This document shows positions 32,530 through 43,707 of a DNA stretch of 64,000 nt, one piece after another. This stretch comes from Pelomonas parva. GTDB lineage: Bacteria; Pseudomonadota; Gammaproteobacteria; Burkholderiales; Burkholderiaceae_C. The stretch lies in contig NZ_JBIGHV010000002.1 in the NCBI RefSeq assembly GCF_043555835.1, positions 744,001 through 808,000 on the forward strand, written 5' to 3'. Below the pieces are notes generated by a model. That model ran no database searches. It saw only the letters and a list, made by a program, of their open reading frames with translations, and had not been told where the DNA came from. Both the position numbers and the translations under genes were made by a program. How positions within the stretch are numbered: position 1 is the first letter of the stretch; every line of letters begins with the position of its first letter.

Positions 32530-34209
32530 ATGGCAACTGCAGCAGCATCCGCCGCAACGCCGATGACCAAGGAGGAGAAGAAGGTCATCTTCGCTTCCTC
32601 ACTGGGCACGGTGTTCGAGTGGTACGACTTCTATCTCTACGGGTCGCTCGCGGCCATCATCGCGAAGCAGTTCTTTGCGGGCCTTGAGCCCGGCGCCGCG
32701 TTCATCGCGTCGCTGATGGCCTTTGCCGCCGGCTTCATCGTGCGCCCCTTCGGCGCGCTGGTGTTCGGCCGCCTGGGCGACATGATCGGCCGCAAGTACA
32801 CCTTCCTGGTCACCATCCTGATCATGGGCTTGTCGACATTCATCGTCGGCGTGCTGCCCACCTACGCGACCATCGGCGCTGCCGCGCCGGTCATCCTGAT
32901 CATCCTGCGCCTGCTGCAAGGCCTGGCACTCGGCGGCGAGTACGGCGGCGCAGCCACCTACGTGGCCGAGCACGCCCCGCACGGCAAGCGCGGCGCCTAC
33001 ACGTCGTGGATTCAGACCACCGCGACGCTGGGCCTGTTCCTGTCGCTGATGGTCATTCTCGGCACCCGCACGGTGCTGGGCGAGAAGGACTTCGGCGACT
33101 GGGGCTGGCGCATTCCGTTCATCGTCTCCATCCTGCTGCTGGGCATCTCGGTGTGGATTCGCCTGAGCATGAACGAGTCGCCCGCCTTCCAGAAGATGAA
33201 GGCCGAGGGCAAGACCTCCAAGGCGCCGCTGTCCGAGTCCTTCGGCCAGTGGAAGAACCTGAAGATCGTGCTGCTGGCCCTCTTCGGCCTGGTCGCCGGC
33301 CAGGGTGTGGTCTGGTACACAGGCCAGTTCTACGCGCTGTTCTTCCTGACGTCGGTGCTCAAGGTCGAAGCGTCCAGCGCCAACATCTGGATCGCGATCT
33401 CGCTGATCCTGGGCACGCCGTTCTTCGTCATCTTCGGTACGCTGTCGGACAAGATCGGTCGCAAGCCCATCATCATGGCCGGCCTGCTGCTCGCCGCGTT
33501 GACCTACTTCCCGCTGTTCAAGGCGCTGACCGCTGCGGCCAACCCGGACCTCGCCCGCGCCCAGGAAACGTCCAAGGTCACGCTCAGCACGAACATCGCC
33601 AGCTGCTCCTTCCAGGGCAGCCCGATCGCCCGTGAAGTGGACTTCACCAGCGCCTGCGACATCGCCAAGCGTGCACTGGCCGGCTCGTCGGCCAGCTCCG
33701 AGACCGTCGAGGCCCCCGCCGGTGCAGCCACCGTCGTGCGCGTCGGCGACAAGGAAATCGCCGTGCCCACGGCCAGCAAGCTGACCGAGCACAAGTTCGA
33801 CGAAGCCAGCACCAAGGCCATCGCTGCCTTCAAGAAGGAACTGGGCGCCGCGATGACGGCCGCCGGCTACCCGGCCAAGGCGGACATGGCCAAGGCCAAC
33901 GTGCCACTGGTCATCGGCATCCTGTTCATCCTGGTGTTGTACGTGACCATGGTCTACGGCCCGATCGCCGCCATGCTGGTGGAGATGTTCCCGACCCGCA
34001 TCCGCTACACCTCGATGAGCCTGCCGTATCACATCGGCAATGGCTGGTTCGGCGGCATGCTGCCTTCCATCACGTTCGCGATGGTGGCCCAGAACGGCAA
34101 CATCTATCACGGCCTGTGGTACCCCATCGTCATCGCCGTCATGACCCTGGTCATCGGCGTGCTGTTCGTCCGTGAGACGAAGGACGTGGACATCTACGCG
34201 AAAGACTGA
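32530..34209 (+). CDS. MHS-type MFS proton symporter with large periplasmic insert
   Basis: Inner-membrane metabolite:H+ symporter, likely for a carboxylate or osmolyte as in the ShiA/ProP/KgtP group. Twelve membrane helices can be drawn. Family motifs are GTVFEWYDFYLYG, GRLGDMIGRKY and LLQGLALGGEYGGA. An insert of about 120 residues (about 335-455) between helices 9 and 10 should face the periplasm. It holds two cysteines (IASCSF, SACDIA) and is Ala/Lys-rich. Total length 559 is about 120 above the usual MHS size. It has its own leader and is followed by two hairpins. Confidence 0.92.
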   Translation: MATAAASAATPMTKEEKKVIFASSLGTVFEWYDFYLYGSLAAIIAKQFFAGLEPGAAFIASLMAFAAGFIVRPFGALVFGRLGDMIGRKYTFLVTILIMGLSTFIVGVLPTYATIGAAAPVILIILRLLQGLALGGEYGGAATYVAEHAPHGKRGAYTSWIQTTATLGLFLSLMVILGTRTVLGEKDFGDWGWRIPFIVSILLLGISVWIRLSMNESPAFQKMKAEGKTSKAPLSESFGQWKNLKIVLLALFGLVAGQGVVWYTGQFYALFFLTSVLKVEASSANIWIAISLILGTPFFVIFGTLSDKIGRKPIIMAGLLLAALTYFPLFKALTAAANPDLARAQETSKVTLSTNIASCSFQGSPIAREVDFTSACDIAKRALAGSSASSETVEAPAGAATVVRVGDKEIAVPTASKLTEHKFDEASTKAIAAFKKELGAAMTAAGYPAKADMAKANVPLVIGILFILVLYVTMVYGPIAAMLVEMFPTRIRYTSMSLPYHIGNGWFGGMLPSITFAMVAQNGNIYHGLWYPIVIAVMTLVIGVLFVRETKDVDIYAKD

Positions 34210-34220
34210 GGCAGGACCGA

Positions 34221-34242
34221 GGACAGTGCCTGCGCACTGTCC
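34221..34242. other. Perfect hairpin after the MHS transporter
   Basis: GGACAGTGC / GCACTGTCC with loop CTGC begins eleven bases after the stop. It has no T run. It may stabilise the 3' end of the mRNA ahead of the real terminator at 34293. Confidence 0.55.
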
Positions 34243-34292
34243 GACGCCTGCCGAAGGCCAGCGACCTGCAGGGAGCTGGCATGAGGCAAGTC

Positions 34293-34320
34293 AAGGGCCG
34301 GCTCATGCCGGCCCTTTCTT
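34293..34320 (+). terminator. Rho-independent terminator of the MHS transporter
   Basis: AAGGGCCGGC (34293-34302) pairs perfectly with GCCGGCCCTT (34307-34316), loop TCAT, followed by TCTT. It separates the transporter from the lacI-type gene. Confidence 0.85.
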
Positions 34321-34372
34321 ATTGGGTCGCTCCGCTTGTGGACCCAAGCCCACCCTGCGACGATGCCGCCCC

Positions 34373-35428
34373 ATGGCCAAATCCAAAGACCCGTCCGAGC
34401 CCGGCAGCGGCGAACAGCGCCGCCTGCAGATGGTCGACATCGCCCGACTGGCCGGTGTGTCCGTCTCCACCGTGTCGCGTGCCCTCAACGGCAGCGAGCT
34501 TGTCAACGCCGAGACCCGCCAGCGCGTGGCCGAACTGGCCCGTTCGCTGAACTACTCCATCAACTTCGGCGCACGCAATCTGCGCCTGCAGGAGAACAAG
34601 ACCATCGCGGTCGTCGTGCCCTACGACGCCAGTTCACGCCAGCACATCTCCGACCCTTTCTTCCTGTCCATCGTCGGCGCCATCGCCGACGCGCTGACCG
34701 ACCGCGGCTACGACATGCTGCTGTCCCGCGTCGATGCCGACCGGCTGGATTCAGCCGCGCACTGGGTTGACTCCGGCAAGGCCATCGGCGTCGTGCTGAT
34801 CGGCCAGTGGCGCCAGCACGACCAGCTCAACGACATGGCTGCGCGCAAGCTGCCGCTGGTGGTCTGGGGCGGCGAGATGCCGCAGCAGCTCTACGCCAGC
34901 GTGGGCGGCGACAACGTGCTGGGCGGCAGCCTGGCCACGCGCCACCTGCTGCAGCTGGGGCGCCGGCGCATCGCCTTCTTCGGCGACGCCAAGCTGCCTG
35001 AAGTCTGGCTGCGCCGGCAGGGCTATGCCCAGGCGCTGCGCGAGGCCGGGCTGCAGGTGGACCCGGCGCTGGAGCTTGCCGCGCCCTTCGAGCCCGGCGT
35101 GGCCACCGACATCGTGCGCAGCTTCTGCGCCGCGCGGCGCGACTTCGACGCGGTGTTCTGCTGCAGCGACGTGCTGGCCTTGCTGACCAGCCAGGCGCTG
35201 CGTGCCACCGGCCGCAGTGTGCCGGGGGAGGTGGCCGTCGTCGGCTATGACGACATGCCGCTCGCTGCCTATTGCGACCCGCCGCTGACGACCGTGCACC
35301 AGCCGGTCGGCGAGGCCGGCGAGGCGCTCGTCGAGGCGTTGCTGGGCCAGCTGAGCGGCGAGCGCCCCGGGCCGCGCACGATGCCGGTCTGCCTGAAATT
35401 GCGCGCCAGCGCCCCGGCTGCGGCCTGA
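34373..35428 (+). CDS. LacI-family repressor of the sucrose locus
   Basis: Sugar-responsive repressor of 351 residues. The N-terminal LacI HTH (about 18-65: MVDIARLAGVSVSTVSRALNG) with hinge (NYSINFGARNLR) is followed by a periplasmic-binding-protein-like sensor domain (about 75-340). It lies directly before the sucrose genes, and a perfect 14-base palindrome with central CG, the usual LacI-family operator form, lies between them. The ligand is probably sucrose or a derived sugar phosphate. The start ATG 34373 gives a normal N-terminus. Confidence 0.92.
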   Translation: MAKSKDPSEPGSGEQRRLQMVDIARLAGVSVSTVSRALNGSELVNAETRQRVAELARSLNYSINFGARNLRLQENKTIAVVVPYDASSRQHISDPFFLSIVGAIADALTDRGYDMLLSRVDADRLDSAAHWVDSGKAIGVVLIGQWRQHDQLNDMAARKLPLVVWGGEMPQQLYASVGGDNVLGGSLATRHLLQLGRRRIAFFGDAKLPEVWLRRQGYAQALREAGLQVDPALELAAPFEPGVATDIVRSFCAARRDFDAVFCCSDVLALLTSQALRATGRSVPGEVAVVGYDDMPLAAYCDPPLTTVHQPVGEAGEALVEALLGQLSGERPGPRTMPVCLKLRASAPAAA

Positions 35429-35552
35429 CTGAGCCAGGCTCGGCTGGGACTAGCCCGCCCCGCCAGCTGCGGCTCCGGCGGCGTTGATATCGTTTCCATT
35501 GAAATACATAGCAGCCGAGCCGTAGTTCTTTAAATACGTGTTTCTACCAAAA

Positions 35553-35566
35553 TGCAATCGATTGCA
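35553..35566. promoter_or_regulatory. LacI-family operator before the sucrose operon
   Basis: TGCAATCGATTGCA is a perfect palindrome with the central CpG typical of LacI-family sites, flanked by AA/AA. It lies 107 bases before the TonB receptor start in an AT-richer stretch that should hold the promoter. No second copy was seen before the lacI gene. Confidence 0.78.
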
Positions 35567-35673
35567 AAACGAATGGCAGCCGCGCAGAATGACGGCACGG
35601 ACCGGCGCCCGACAGGGCGGCCGGCCCGCCGGCCCCGCAGAGGGCGCCCGAACACCAACATCCCGGAGACACC

Positions 35674-37962
35674 ATGACCAGCACCCGCCCCTCCCTCCAG
35701 CCGCTGGCCGCCGCCGTGGCCCTTGCGCTGCTGAGCGCCACCGCGCACGGCCAGCAGGCCGCCACCGAGACGGCCGATGGCCTCAAGCTAGACGCCGTGG
35801 TCGTCACCGGCAGCTCGTCGGCCAAGTCCAAGATGCGCTCCAGCGTCGCCATCTCGACCATCGAAAGCGAGGGCGTCGCCGCCGTCACCGCCGCCAGCTC
35901 GGCCGACCTGCTGCGCGGCGTGCCCGGCATCCGCGCCGAGGCCAGCGGTGGCGAGTCCAACGCCAACGTCGCCGTGCGTGGCATCCCGGTCTCGGCTGGC
36001 GGCGCGCGCTACATCCAGTTCCAGGAAGACGGCCTGCCCGTGCTGCAGTTTGGCGACGTGGCCTTCGCCACGCCGGACACCTGGATGCGCGCCGACGCCG
36101 GCTTCGAGCGGCTGGAAGTGGTGCGCGGCGGCTCGGCCGCGCTGCTTGCCACCGGCGCGCCCGGCGGCATCCTGAACTTCATCAGCAAGACCGGCCAGGA
36201 GCCCGGCGGCAGCCTGCAGCTCAGCAAGGGCCTGGACTACGACCACACCCGCGTCGACTTCGGCTACGGCGGCCGCCTGGCGCCCAAGACGCGCTTCTTC
36301 GTCGGCGGCTTCTACCGCGTCGGCGACGGCGGCCGCAAGGGCGCCGACGGTACCGAGAACGGCGGCCAGGTGCGCGCCAACGTCACCTTCGAGCTGACCG
36401 GCAAGAGCTTCGTGCGATTCAGCCTCAAGCACCTGGACGACCACAGCCCCACCTTCATGCCCACGCCGGTGAAGTACGTGAACGGCAGCATCCAGGAGAT
36501 CCCCGGCCTGGACCCGCGCCGCGCCGCCTTCTACGACGCCGCCTGGCCGCTGGACAACACGCTGACCGGCACCAACGGCCGCGCCACCAGCAACATCCGC
36601 GACGGCCTGTCCGCCAAGAGCGATGCCTTCGGCGTCGAAGCGGACTTGGACGTGGGCGCGGGCTTTCGCCTGCAGAACAAGTTCTCCTGGAGCAAGAACT
36701 CGGGCCGCTTCATCGGCATCTTCCCGGGCGACGACGTGGCCGCCGCGCCCGCCGGCACCACGCTCGCGACTGGCCCCGAAGCCGGCGCCGCCTATACGGG
36801 AACGAAGTTCACCGCCGTCATCTTCAACACCAAGGTCGACAACGCCGGCCTGGTGGCCAACGACCTGAAGTTCTCGCGTGACTTCGACCTGGGCGCCGGC
36901 ACCAAGCTCAGCGCCGTCGCCGGCCTCTACACGTCCGTGCAGGAACTGGACCTGACGTGGAACTTCAACCAGTACTCACTGTCCGCCAGCGGCGAGGGCG
37001 CCCGCGTGCTGAACGTGCCCGGCGTCGTCAACGGCTCGCCCGGCTTCGGCGGCTGCTGCAGCAACACGCAGGACAGCAAGTACACGACCAACGCGCCCTA
37101 TGTCGTGCTGAACCTGGAGTCCGGCGCGCTGTCGGCCGACATCGGCCTGCGCCGCGACAACCAGAAGGCCAGCGGCGCCTACTACCAGTCCAACGCCGGC
37201 GTCAGCTACGACCTCACCAGGCCGAACGCCATCGACTACGACTTCGGCCGCACGTCGTACTCGCTGGGTGGCAACTACGCGCTGAGCAAGGACTTGTCGG
37301 TCTTCGCCCGCTACTCCGACGGCGCCGCCTACAACGCCGACCGCATCACCTTCTTCAACAACCCCAACCTCGTCAACGGCAAGAGCCCGACCATCCCGAC
37401 CAACAAGGTCAAGCAGGCGGAAGTGGGCGTGAAGATCCGCGGCGGCGGCATGAGCCTGTTCGCCACGCTGTTCCACGCCAAGACCGACGAGGTCAACGTC
37501 GACGTGACGACCGTTCCCATCGTCGCCCGGGAGAACAGCTATCGCAGCAATGGCCTGGAACTGGAGGGTTCGGCGCGCTTCGGCATCTTCAACCTGGTCG
37601 GCGGGCTGACCTATACGAAGGCCAAGCAGGCGGACGGGCGGGCTCCGAAGCGCCAGGCGAAGGTGGTCTACCAGCTCACGCCCACGGCCAACATCGGTGA
37701 CGACCTGACCCTCGGCGTCGGCATCGTCGGCACGACCAAGAGCCTGGACGACGGCCCGACCGGCCCGCTGACCATCACGCTGCCGGCCTACACCGTGGTC
37801 AACGCGTTTGCCAGTTATGCGCTGAACGACCGCGTGACGCTCTCGCTGGCGGCCAACAACCTGCTCAACGAGCTGGCCTACACGGAGAGCAACGACGGGC
37901 GTGGTGCCGCGCGGGCCTACACGGGCCGCACGGTCAAGGCTTCGCTGCGCTACAGCTTCTGA
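35674..37962 (+). CDS. TonB-dependent receptor, probable sucrose uptake
   Basis: Outer-membrane receptor of 762 residues. A signal peptide spans about 1-26 (LAAAVALALLSATAHGQ). The plug contains LDAVVVTGSSSAKSKMRSSV, LLRGVPGIRAEASGG and LEVVRGGSAALLATGAPGGI. The barrel ends in KASLRYSF with terminal Phe. It resembles Xanthomonas SuxA in setting: first gene of a sucrose operon behind a LacI regulator. Its TGATG overlaps the kinase gene start. Substrate is inferred from the downstream enzymes. Confidence 0.9.
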   Translation: MTSTRPSLQPLAAAVALALLSATAHGQQAATETADGLKLDAVVVTGSSSAKSKMRSSVAISTIESEGVAAVTAASSADLLRGVPGIRAEASGGESNANVAVRGIPVSAGGARYIQFQEDGLPVLQFGDVAFATPDTWMRADAGFERLEVVRGGSAALLATGAPGGILNFISKTGQEPGGSLQLSKGLDYDHTRVDFGYGGRLAPKTRFFVGGFYRVGDGGRKGADGTENGGQVRANVTFELTGKSFVRFSLKHLDDHSPTFMPTPVKYVNGSIQEIPGLDPRRAAFYDAAWPLDNTLTGTNGRATSNIRDGLSAKSDAFGVEADLDVGAGFRLQNKFSWSKNSGRFIGIFPGDDVAAAPAGTTLATGPEAGAAYTGTKFTAVIFNTKVDNAGLVANDLKFSRDFDLGAGTKLSAVAGLYTSVQELDLTWNFNQYSLSASGEGARVLNVPGVVNGSPGFGGCCSNTQDSKYTTNAPYVVLNLESGALSADIGLRRDNQKASGAYYQSNAGVSYDLTRPNAIDYDFGRTSYSLGGNYALSKDLSVFARYSDGAAYNADRITFFNNPNLVNGKSPTIPTNKVKQAEVGVKIRGGGMSLFATLFHAKTDEVNVDVTTVPIVARENSYRSNGLELEGSARFGIFNLVGGLTYTKAKQADGRAPKRQAKVVYQLTPTANIGDDLTLGVGIVGTTKSLDDGPTGPLTITLPAYTVVNAFASYALNDRVTLSLAANNLLNELAYTESNDGRGAARAYTGRTVKASLRYSF

Positions 37963-38849
37963 TGGCGCCCGTCCTGGTCCTTGGCGAGGCCCTCGTGGAC
38001 GAGTTCCACGACGGCCCGGTTGCCGGCGGCGCGCCCTTCAATGTGGCGCGCTCGCTGGCGGCATTGGGTGCGCCGGTGCGCTTCGTCAGCCGCATCGGCG
38101 CCGACGACGTGGCGGGCCGCCTCGTGCTGGACAGCGCCGCACGCTTCTGCCTCGCGGTGGACGGCATCCAGCGTGACGCGGCCCGTGCGACCGGCCGCGT
38201 CAGCGTGCATGAGGACGGGAAGGGCGGCCACCGCTTCGAGATCCATGCCGACGCGGCCTGGGACCATCTCGAAGCGCCCGCAGCGACTCAGGCCGGCATC
38301 GTCTATTTCGGCAGCCTGGCCCAGCGCGCTCCGGCGTCACGCGCGGCCATCCGCGCCACCGTCAAGCGTGTGCCGGGTTCGCGTTTCCTGGACCTCAACC
38401 TGCGCCCCGGTACCGACACGCCGGCACTGGCTGCTGAAGTGCTGATGCTGGCGGACTGGGTCAAGCTCAACGAGGACGAGCTTGATCGCCTGCTCGCCTG
38501 GTTCGAGCCCGGGCTGCCGGATCTGATGGCCCGCTTTGCGCTGCGGCGAATGCTGGTCACGCGCGGCGCGGCGGGGTATGCGCTGTATGGCGAGCGCGGC
38601 AGCCTGCTGGCGAGCGGCGATGGCGTGGCCCAGCCCGCTCTTGTCGACACCGTCGGCGCCGGCGACGGCTTCACGGCCATGCTGCTGGCTGGCCTGTCGC
38701 TGGGCCGCGACCTGGCCGCCACCCTGGCCCTGGCCAATCGCTACGCCGCGATGATCTGCGGCGTGCGCGGCCCGCTTCCGGCAGACCCGGCGTTGCTGGC
38801 TCCGTGGCGCGAAGCGCTGCATGCCTTGCCGCAGGAGAACCGAGCATGA
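37962..38849 (+). CDS. PfkB-family kinase, probable fructokinase
   Basis: Ribokinase-like sugar kinase of 295 residues, expected to phosphorylate the fructose released by sucrose phosphorylase. An N-terminal glycine motif (VAGGAPFNVARSLAALGA) marks the family. The C-terminal signature DTVGAGDGFTAMLLAGLSLG carries the catalytic Asp and anion hole. The start overlaps the receptor stop (TGATG) and its own stop overlaps the transporter start (ATGA), so translation is coupled. Fructose as substrate is inferred from context. Confidence 0.9.
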   Translation: MAPVLVLGEALVDEFHDGPVAGGAPFNVARSLAALGAPVRFVSRIGADDVAGRLVLDSAARFCLAVDGIQRDAARATGRVSVHEDGKGGHRFEIHADAAWDHLEAPAATQAGIVYFGSLAQRAPASRAAIRATVKRVPGSRFLDLNLRPGTDTPALAAEVLMLADWVKLNEDELDRLLAWFEPGLPDLMARFALRRMLVTRGAAGYALYGERGSLLASGDGVAQPALVDTVGAGDGFTAMLLAGLSLGRDLAATLALANRYAAMICGVRGPLPADPALLAPWREALHALPQENRA

Positions 38850-40147
38850 ACAAGCCCCACCTGTCGTTCTCCCAGATCGTGAACATGAATGTCGGCTTCC
38901 TCGGCATCCAGTTCAGCTTTGGCCTGCAGCAGGCCAACATGAGCCCGATCTACCAGATGCTGGGCGCCGAAGGGAAGGACCTGCCCTATCTCTGGCTGGC
39001 CGGCCCCGTCACCGGCCTGCTGGTGCAGCCCATCATCGGCGCCATGAGCGACCGCACGACCCACCGGCTGGGCCGGCGCACGCCTTACTTCCTGATCGGT
39101 GCGCTGCTGTGCTCGCTGGGCCTGATCGTCATGCCCTTCAGCCCCGCGCTGTGGTTCGCGGCTGGCCTGCTGTGGATTCTGGACGCCGCCAACAACGTGA
39201 CGATGGAGCCCTACCGCGCCTACGTCAGCGACCGGCTGCGGCCGGAGCAGCATGCCAGCGGCTTCCTCACGCAGGCCTCGTTCACCGGGCTGGCGCAGAC
39301 GCTGGCCTATCTGACGCCCAGCCTGCTGGTCTTCTTCGGCATGAACAAGGATGCGCTGGGCGCCAACGGCATCCCGGTCGTGACGACGCTGGCCTTCGTC
39401 CTCGGCGCGCTGCTGTCGTTCACGACCGTGTGGTGGTCCGTGCGCAAGGTGCCCGAGTTGCCGCTGCCGGCCGAGGAGATGGCCCGGCTGCGTGCCCTGC
39501 CCAAGGGCTTGGGCCCCGCGCTCGCCGAGATCTGGGCCGCGCTGCGCGACATGCCCGCGACGATGCGCCGCCTGTGGTGGATGGCGCTGTTCCAGTGGTA
39601 CGGAATGATGTGCTACTGGATCTACATCGTGCCCACGCTGGCCGCCACGGTCTTCGGCACGGACGACCCGCACAGCGCCGGCTTCCGTGACGCCGCGCTG
39701 CTCAACGGCCAGGTCGGCGGCTTCTACAACGCCGTCGCCTTTGTCGCCGCCTTCGCGATGGTGCCGTTCACCAAACGCCTGGGTGCGAAATGGGTCCATG
39801 CCTTTGCGCTCGCCTGCGCGGCGGCCGGCATGTGGGCCTTGCCCGGCATCCAGGACAAGGCCTGGCTCTTCCTGCCCATGGTGGGCATCGGCCTGGCCTG
39901 GGGTTCCATCATGGGCAATCCGTATGTGCTGCTGGCCGGCAGCATCCCGCCCGAGCGCGCCGGGGTCTACATGGGCATCTTCAACATGTTCATCGTCATC
40001 CCCATGCTGATCCAGGCGGTGACCCTGCCCTTGTTCTACGACAGCCTGCTCGGCGGTCGGCCCGAGAACGTCATCCGCCTGGCCGGCGTGCTGCTGGCCA
40101 TCGCGGCCCTCTGCGTGCTGCGCGTCAAACCGACGAACGCCTCATGA
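38846..40147 (+). CDS. MFS sugar transporter, probable sucrose permease
   Basis: Inner-membrane transporter of 433 residues with about twelve helices, of the GPH/SUT-like group (plant and Xanthomonas SuxC-like sucrose carriers). Signs are QQANMSPIYQMLGA near the start, PIIGAMSDRTTHRLGRRTPY between helices 2 and 3, and ILDAANNVTMEPYRAYVSD. It should import sucrose from the periplasm with protons. It overlaps both neighbours by ATGA. Sucrose specificity rests on the operon. Confidence 0.9.
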   Translation: MNKPHLSFSQIVNMNVGFLGIQFSFGLQQANMSPIYQMLGAEGKDLPYLWLAGPVTGLLVQPIIGAMSDRTTHRLGRRTPYFLIGALLCSLGLIVMPFSPALWFAAGLLWILDAANNVTMEPYRAYVSDRLRPEQHASGFLTQASFTGLAQTLAYLTPSLLVFFGMNKDALGANGIPVVTTLAFVLGALLSFTTVWWSVRKVPELPLPAEEMARLRALPKGLGPALAEIWAALRDMPATMRRLWWMALFQWYGMMCYWIYIVPTLAATVFGTDDPHSAGFRDAALLNGQVGGFYNAVAFVAAFAMVPFTKRLGAKWVHAFALACAAAGMWALPGIQDKAWLFLPMVGIGLAWGSIMGNPYVLLAGSIPPERAGVYMGIFNMFIVIPMLIQAVTLPLFYDSLLGGRPENVIRLAGVLLAIAALCVLRVKPTNAS

Positions 40148-41640
40148 AAAACCAAGTCCAGCTCATCACCTATGTCGACCGCCTCGGCGGCCGCCGCGAC
40201 GGCGCCGATCTCGCGCGCCTGAAGCGGCTGCTCGGTGCGCCCGGCTCGCCGCTGCAAGGCGTGTTCGGCGGCGTGCACCTGCTGCCCTTCTTCGACGCCA
40301 TCGACGGCGCCGACGCGGGCTTCGACCCCATTGACCACACCCGGGTCGATCCGCGCCTGGGCGACTGGCGTGACATCAAGGCGCTGACCGAGGATCTGGA
40401 CGTGATGGCCGACGTCATCGTCAACCACATGTCTGCCGAGTCGCCGCAGTTCCTGGACTACTCCGAGAAGGGCGAGGCCTCGGCCTACGCCGGCCTGTTC
40501 CTGACGCTGGACGCCGTCTTCCCTGACGGCGCCACCGAGCGGGGCCTGCTGGCCGTCTACCGCCCGCGCCCCGGACTGCCGCTGACCTACGCCGCGCTGA
40601 AGAATGGCGAGCGCCGCATCCTGTGGACGACCTTCACTGCCGCGCAGATCGACATCGCCGTGCGCCACCCGCAGGGCCGCGCCTACCTCGCCAGCATCCT
40701 GCAGACGCTGGCCGGCAACGGCATCCGCATGGTGAGGCTGGACGCCGTCGGCTACGCGATCAAGAAGGCCGGCGCCAGCTGCTTCATGATGCCGGAGACC
40801 TTCGACTTCATCGCCGAGTTCGCCGCCGAGGCGAGGGCGCTGGGCATCGAAGTGCTGGTCGAGATCCACGCCTACTACCAGCGCCAGATCGAGATCGCGC
40901 GCCAGGTGGACTGGGTCTACGACTTCGCGCTGCCGCCGCTGGTGCTGCATGCTTTCAACTTCCACACCGCCAGCGCGCTGAAGCGCTGGATCGCCGTGCG
41001 CCCGACCAATGCGCTGACCGTGCTCGACACGCATGACGGCATCGGCATCATCGACATCGGCGCGGACGCTAGCGACCGCGCCGCCCACCCCGGCCTGGTG
41101 CCGCCCGAGGAGCTGGACGCGCTGGTGGAGCGCATCCACGCGGCCAGCGGCGGTCAGAGCCGCCAGGCCACCGGCGCTGCGGCCAGCAACCTGGACCTCT
41201 ACCAGGTCAACTGCACGTTCTTCGACGCCATGGGTCGCGACGAGACGGCCTATCTGCTGGCCCGCGCCATCCAGTTCTTCCTGCCCGGTGTGCCGCAGGT
41301 CTACTACGTCGGCCTGCTGGCCGGCCACAACGACATGGACCTGCTCGCCCGCAGCCAGGTCGGCCGCGACATCAACCGCCACCACTACAACGAGGAAGAG
41401 ATCGCTCGCGACTGCGAACGCCCCGTCGTGCGCCGGCTCATTGAGCTGATCAGGCTGCGCAACAGCCACGTGGCATTCGCTGGCAGCTTCCACGTCGAGC
41501 CCAGCGCTGACGACGAACTGCAGCTGCGCTGGCAGCACGGCAACGAGTGGGCGGCGCTGCGCGTCAACTTCTCCAGCCTCGCCCACGAGCTGAGCTTCAG
41601 CAGCGCCGATGTCGGCCGGGAGACGCTGGCCTTCAGTTGA
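40144..41640 (+). CDS. Sucrose phosphorylase (GH13_18)
   Basis: Converts sucrose and phosphate to alpha-glucose-1-phosphate and fructose in the cytosol, saving one ATP compared with hydrolysis. Visible features: the opening NQVQLITYVDRLGG, the GGVHLLPFF strand, nucleophile Asp200 (VRLDAVGYAIKKAG), acid/base Glu240 (VEIHAYYQRQ) and transition-state Asp298 (LDTHDGIGIIDIG). At 498 residues it is usual for true sucrose phosphorylases. It is last in the lacI-receptor-kinase-permease-phosphorylase cluster. A related glycosylglycerate or sucrose-6-phosphate phosphorylase is the alternative, but no sugar-phosphate importer is present. Confidence 0.9.
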   Translation: MKNQVQLITYVDRLGGRRDGADLARLKRLLGAPGSPLQGVFGGVHLLPFFDAIDGADAGFDPIDHTRVDPRLGDWRDIKALTEDLDVMADVIVNHMSAESPQFLDYSEKGEASAYAGLFLTLDAVFPDGATERGLLAVYRPRPGLPLTYAALKNGERRILWTTFTAAQIDIAVRHPQGRAYLASILQTLAGNGIRMVRLDAVGYAIKKAGASCFMMPETFDFIAEFAAEARALGIEVLVEIHAYYQRQIEIARQVDWVYDFALPPLVLHAFNFHTASALKRWIAVRPTNALTVLDTHDGIGIIDIGADASDRAAHPGLVPPEELDALVERIHAASGGQSRQATGAAASNLDLYQVNCTFFDAMGRDETAYLLARAIQFFLPGVPQVYYVGLLAGHNDMDLLARSQVGRDINRHHYNEEEIARDCERPVVRRLIELIRLRNSHVAFAGSFHVEPSADDELQLRWQHGNEWAALRVNFSSLAHELSFSSADVGRETLAFS

Positions 41641-41695
41641 GCGTCAGCCTGGGCCCGCAGAATCCGTCGCAGTACAAACCTGTGGAGACTCAAGC

Positions 41696-41892
41696 ATGTG
41701 GAAGATCGTCGTCGCCTTCATCGCCTTTGCCGCGCTGGCCCTGTTCATCCTGACCAAGAGCGGCGGTGACATCGACCTCGGCGGCGAGTCGCATGGCATC
41801 TCCAGCAGCCACGAGCCGGCTGCCTCTGAAGCTGCATCAGCCGCCGTCGCCACTGCCGTTGAAGCCGCCTCCATGCCGGCTTCCGCCGCGTC

Positions 41893-41899
<7 letters not shown>
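41696..41899 (+). CDS. Small single-helix membrane protein
   Basis: Protein of 67 residues with one N-terminal membrane helix (IVVAFIAFAALALFILT) and an Ala/Ser-rich tail. GGAG lies eight bases before the ATG at 41696. It overlaps the convergent histidine kinase gene by seven bases. Not recognised; possibly a small envelope protein. Confidence 0.6.
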
Positions 41900-43524
<1,625 letters not shown>

Positions 43525-43707
43525 GGGCGACGCACGGTCGGTGCTGCAGGCCGGCCGAGTGTAGGTCCGCGAAATCCGGCAGAAATGCGCGTGCGAGGCT
43601 ACAGAGGGCCGGGTTTTTCCCGGGGAGAGGGGGCTGCGGCCTGGCGGGGTGCTGGCCCCAAAATCCGCCGCCAGCGCGCCGAGGCGGTGCGCTCATGGAG
43701 AAGAACA

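Noticed and set aside
35080..35428. A small gene on the minus strand inside the lacI region
   Set aside because: It lies fully within conserved LacI sensor-domain codons and has no start signal.
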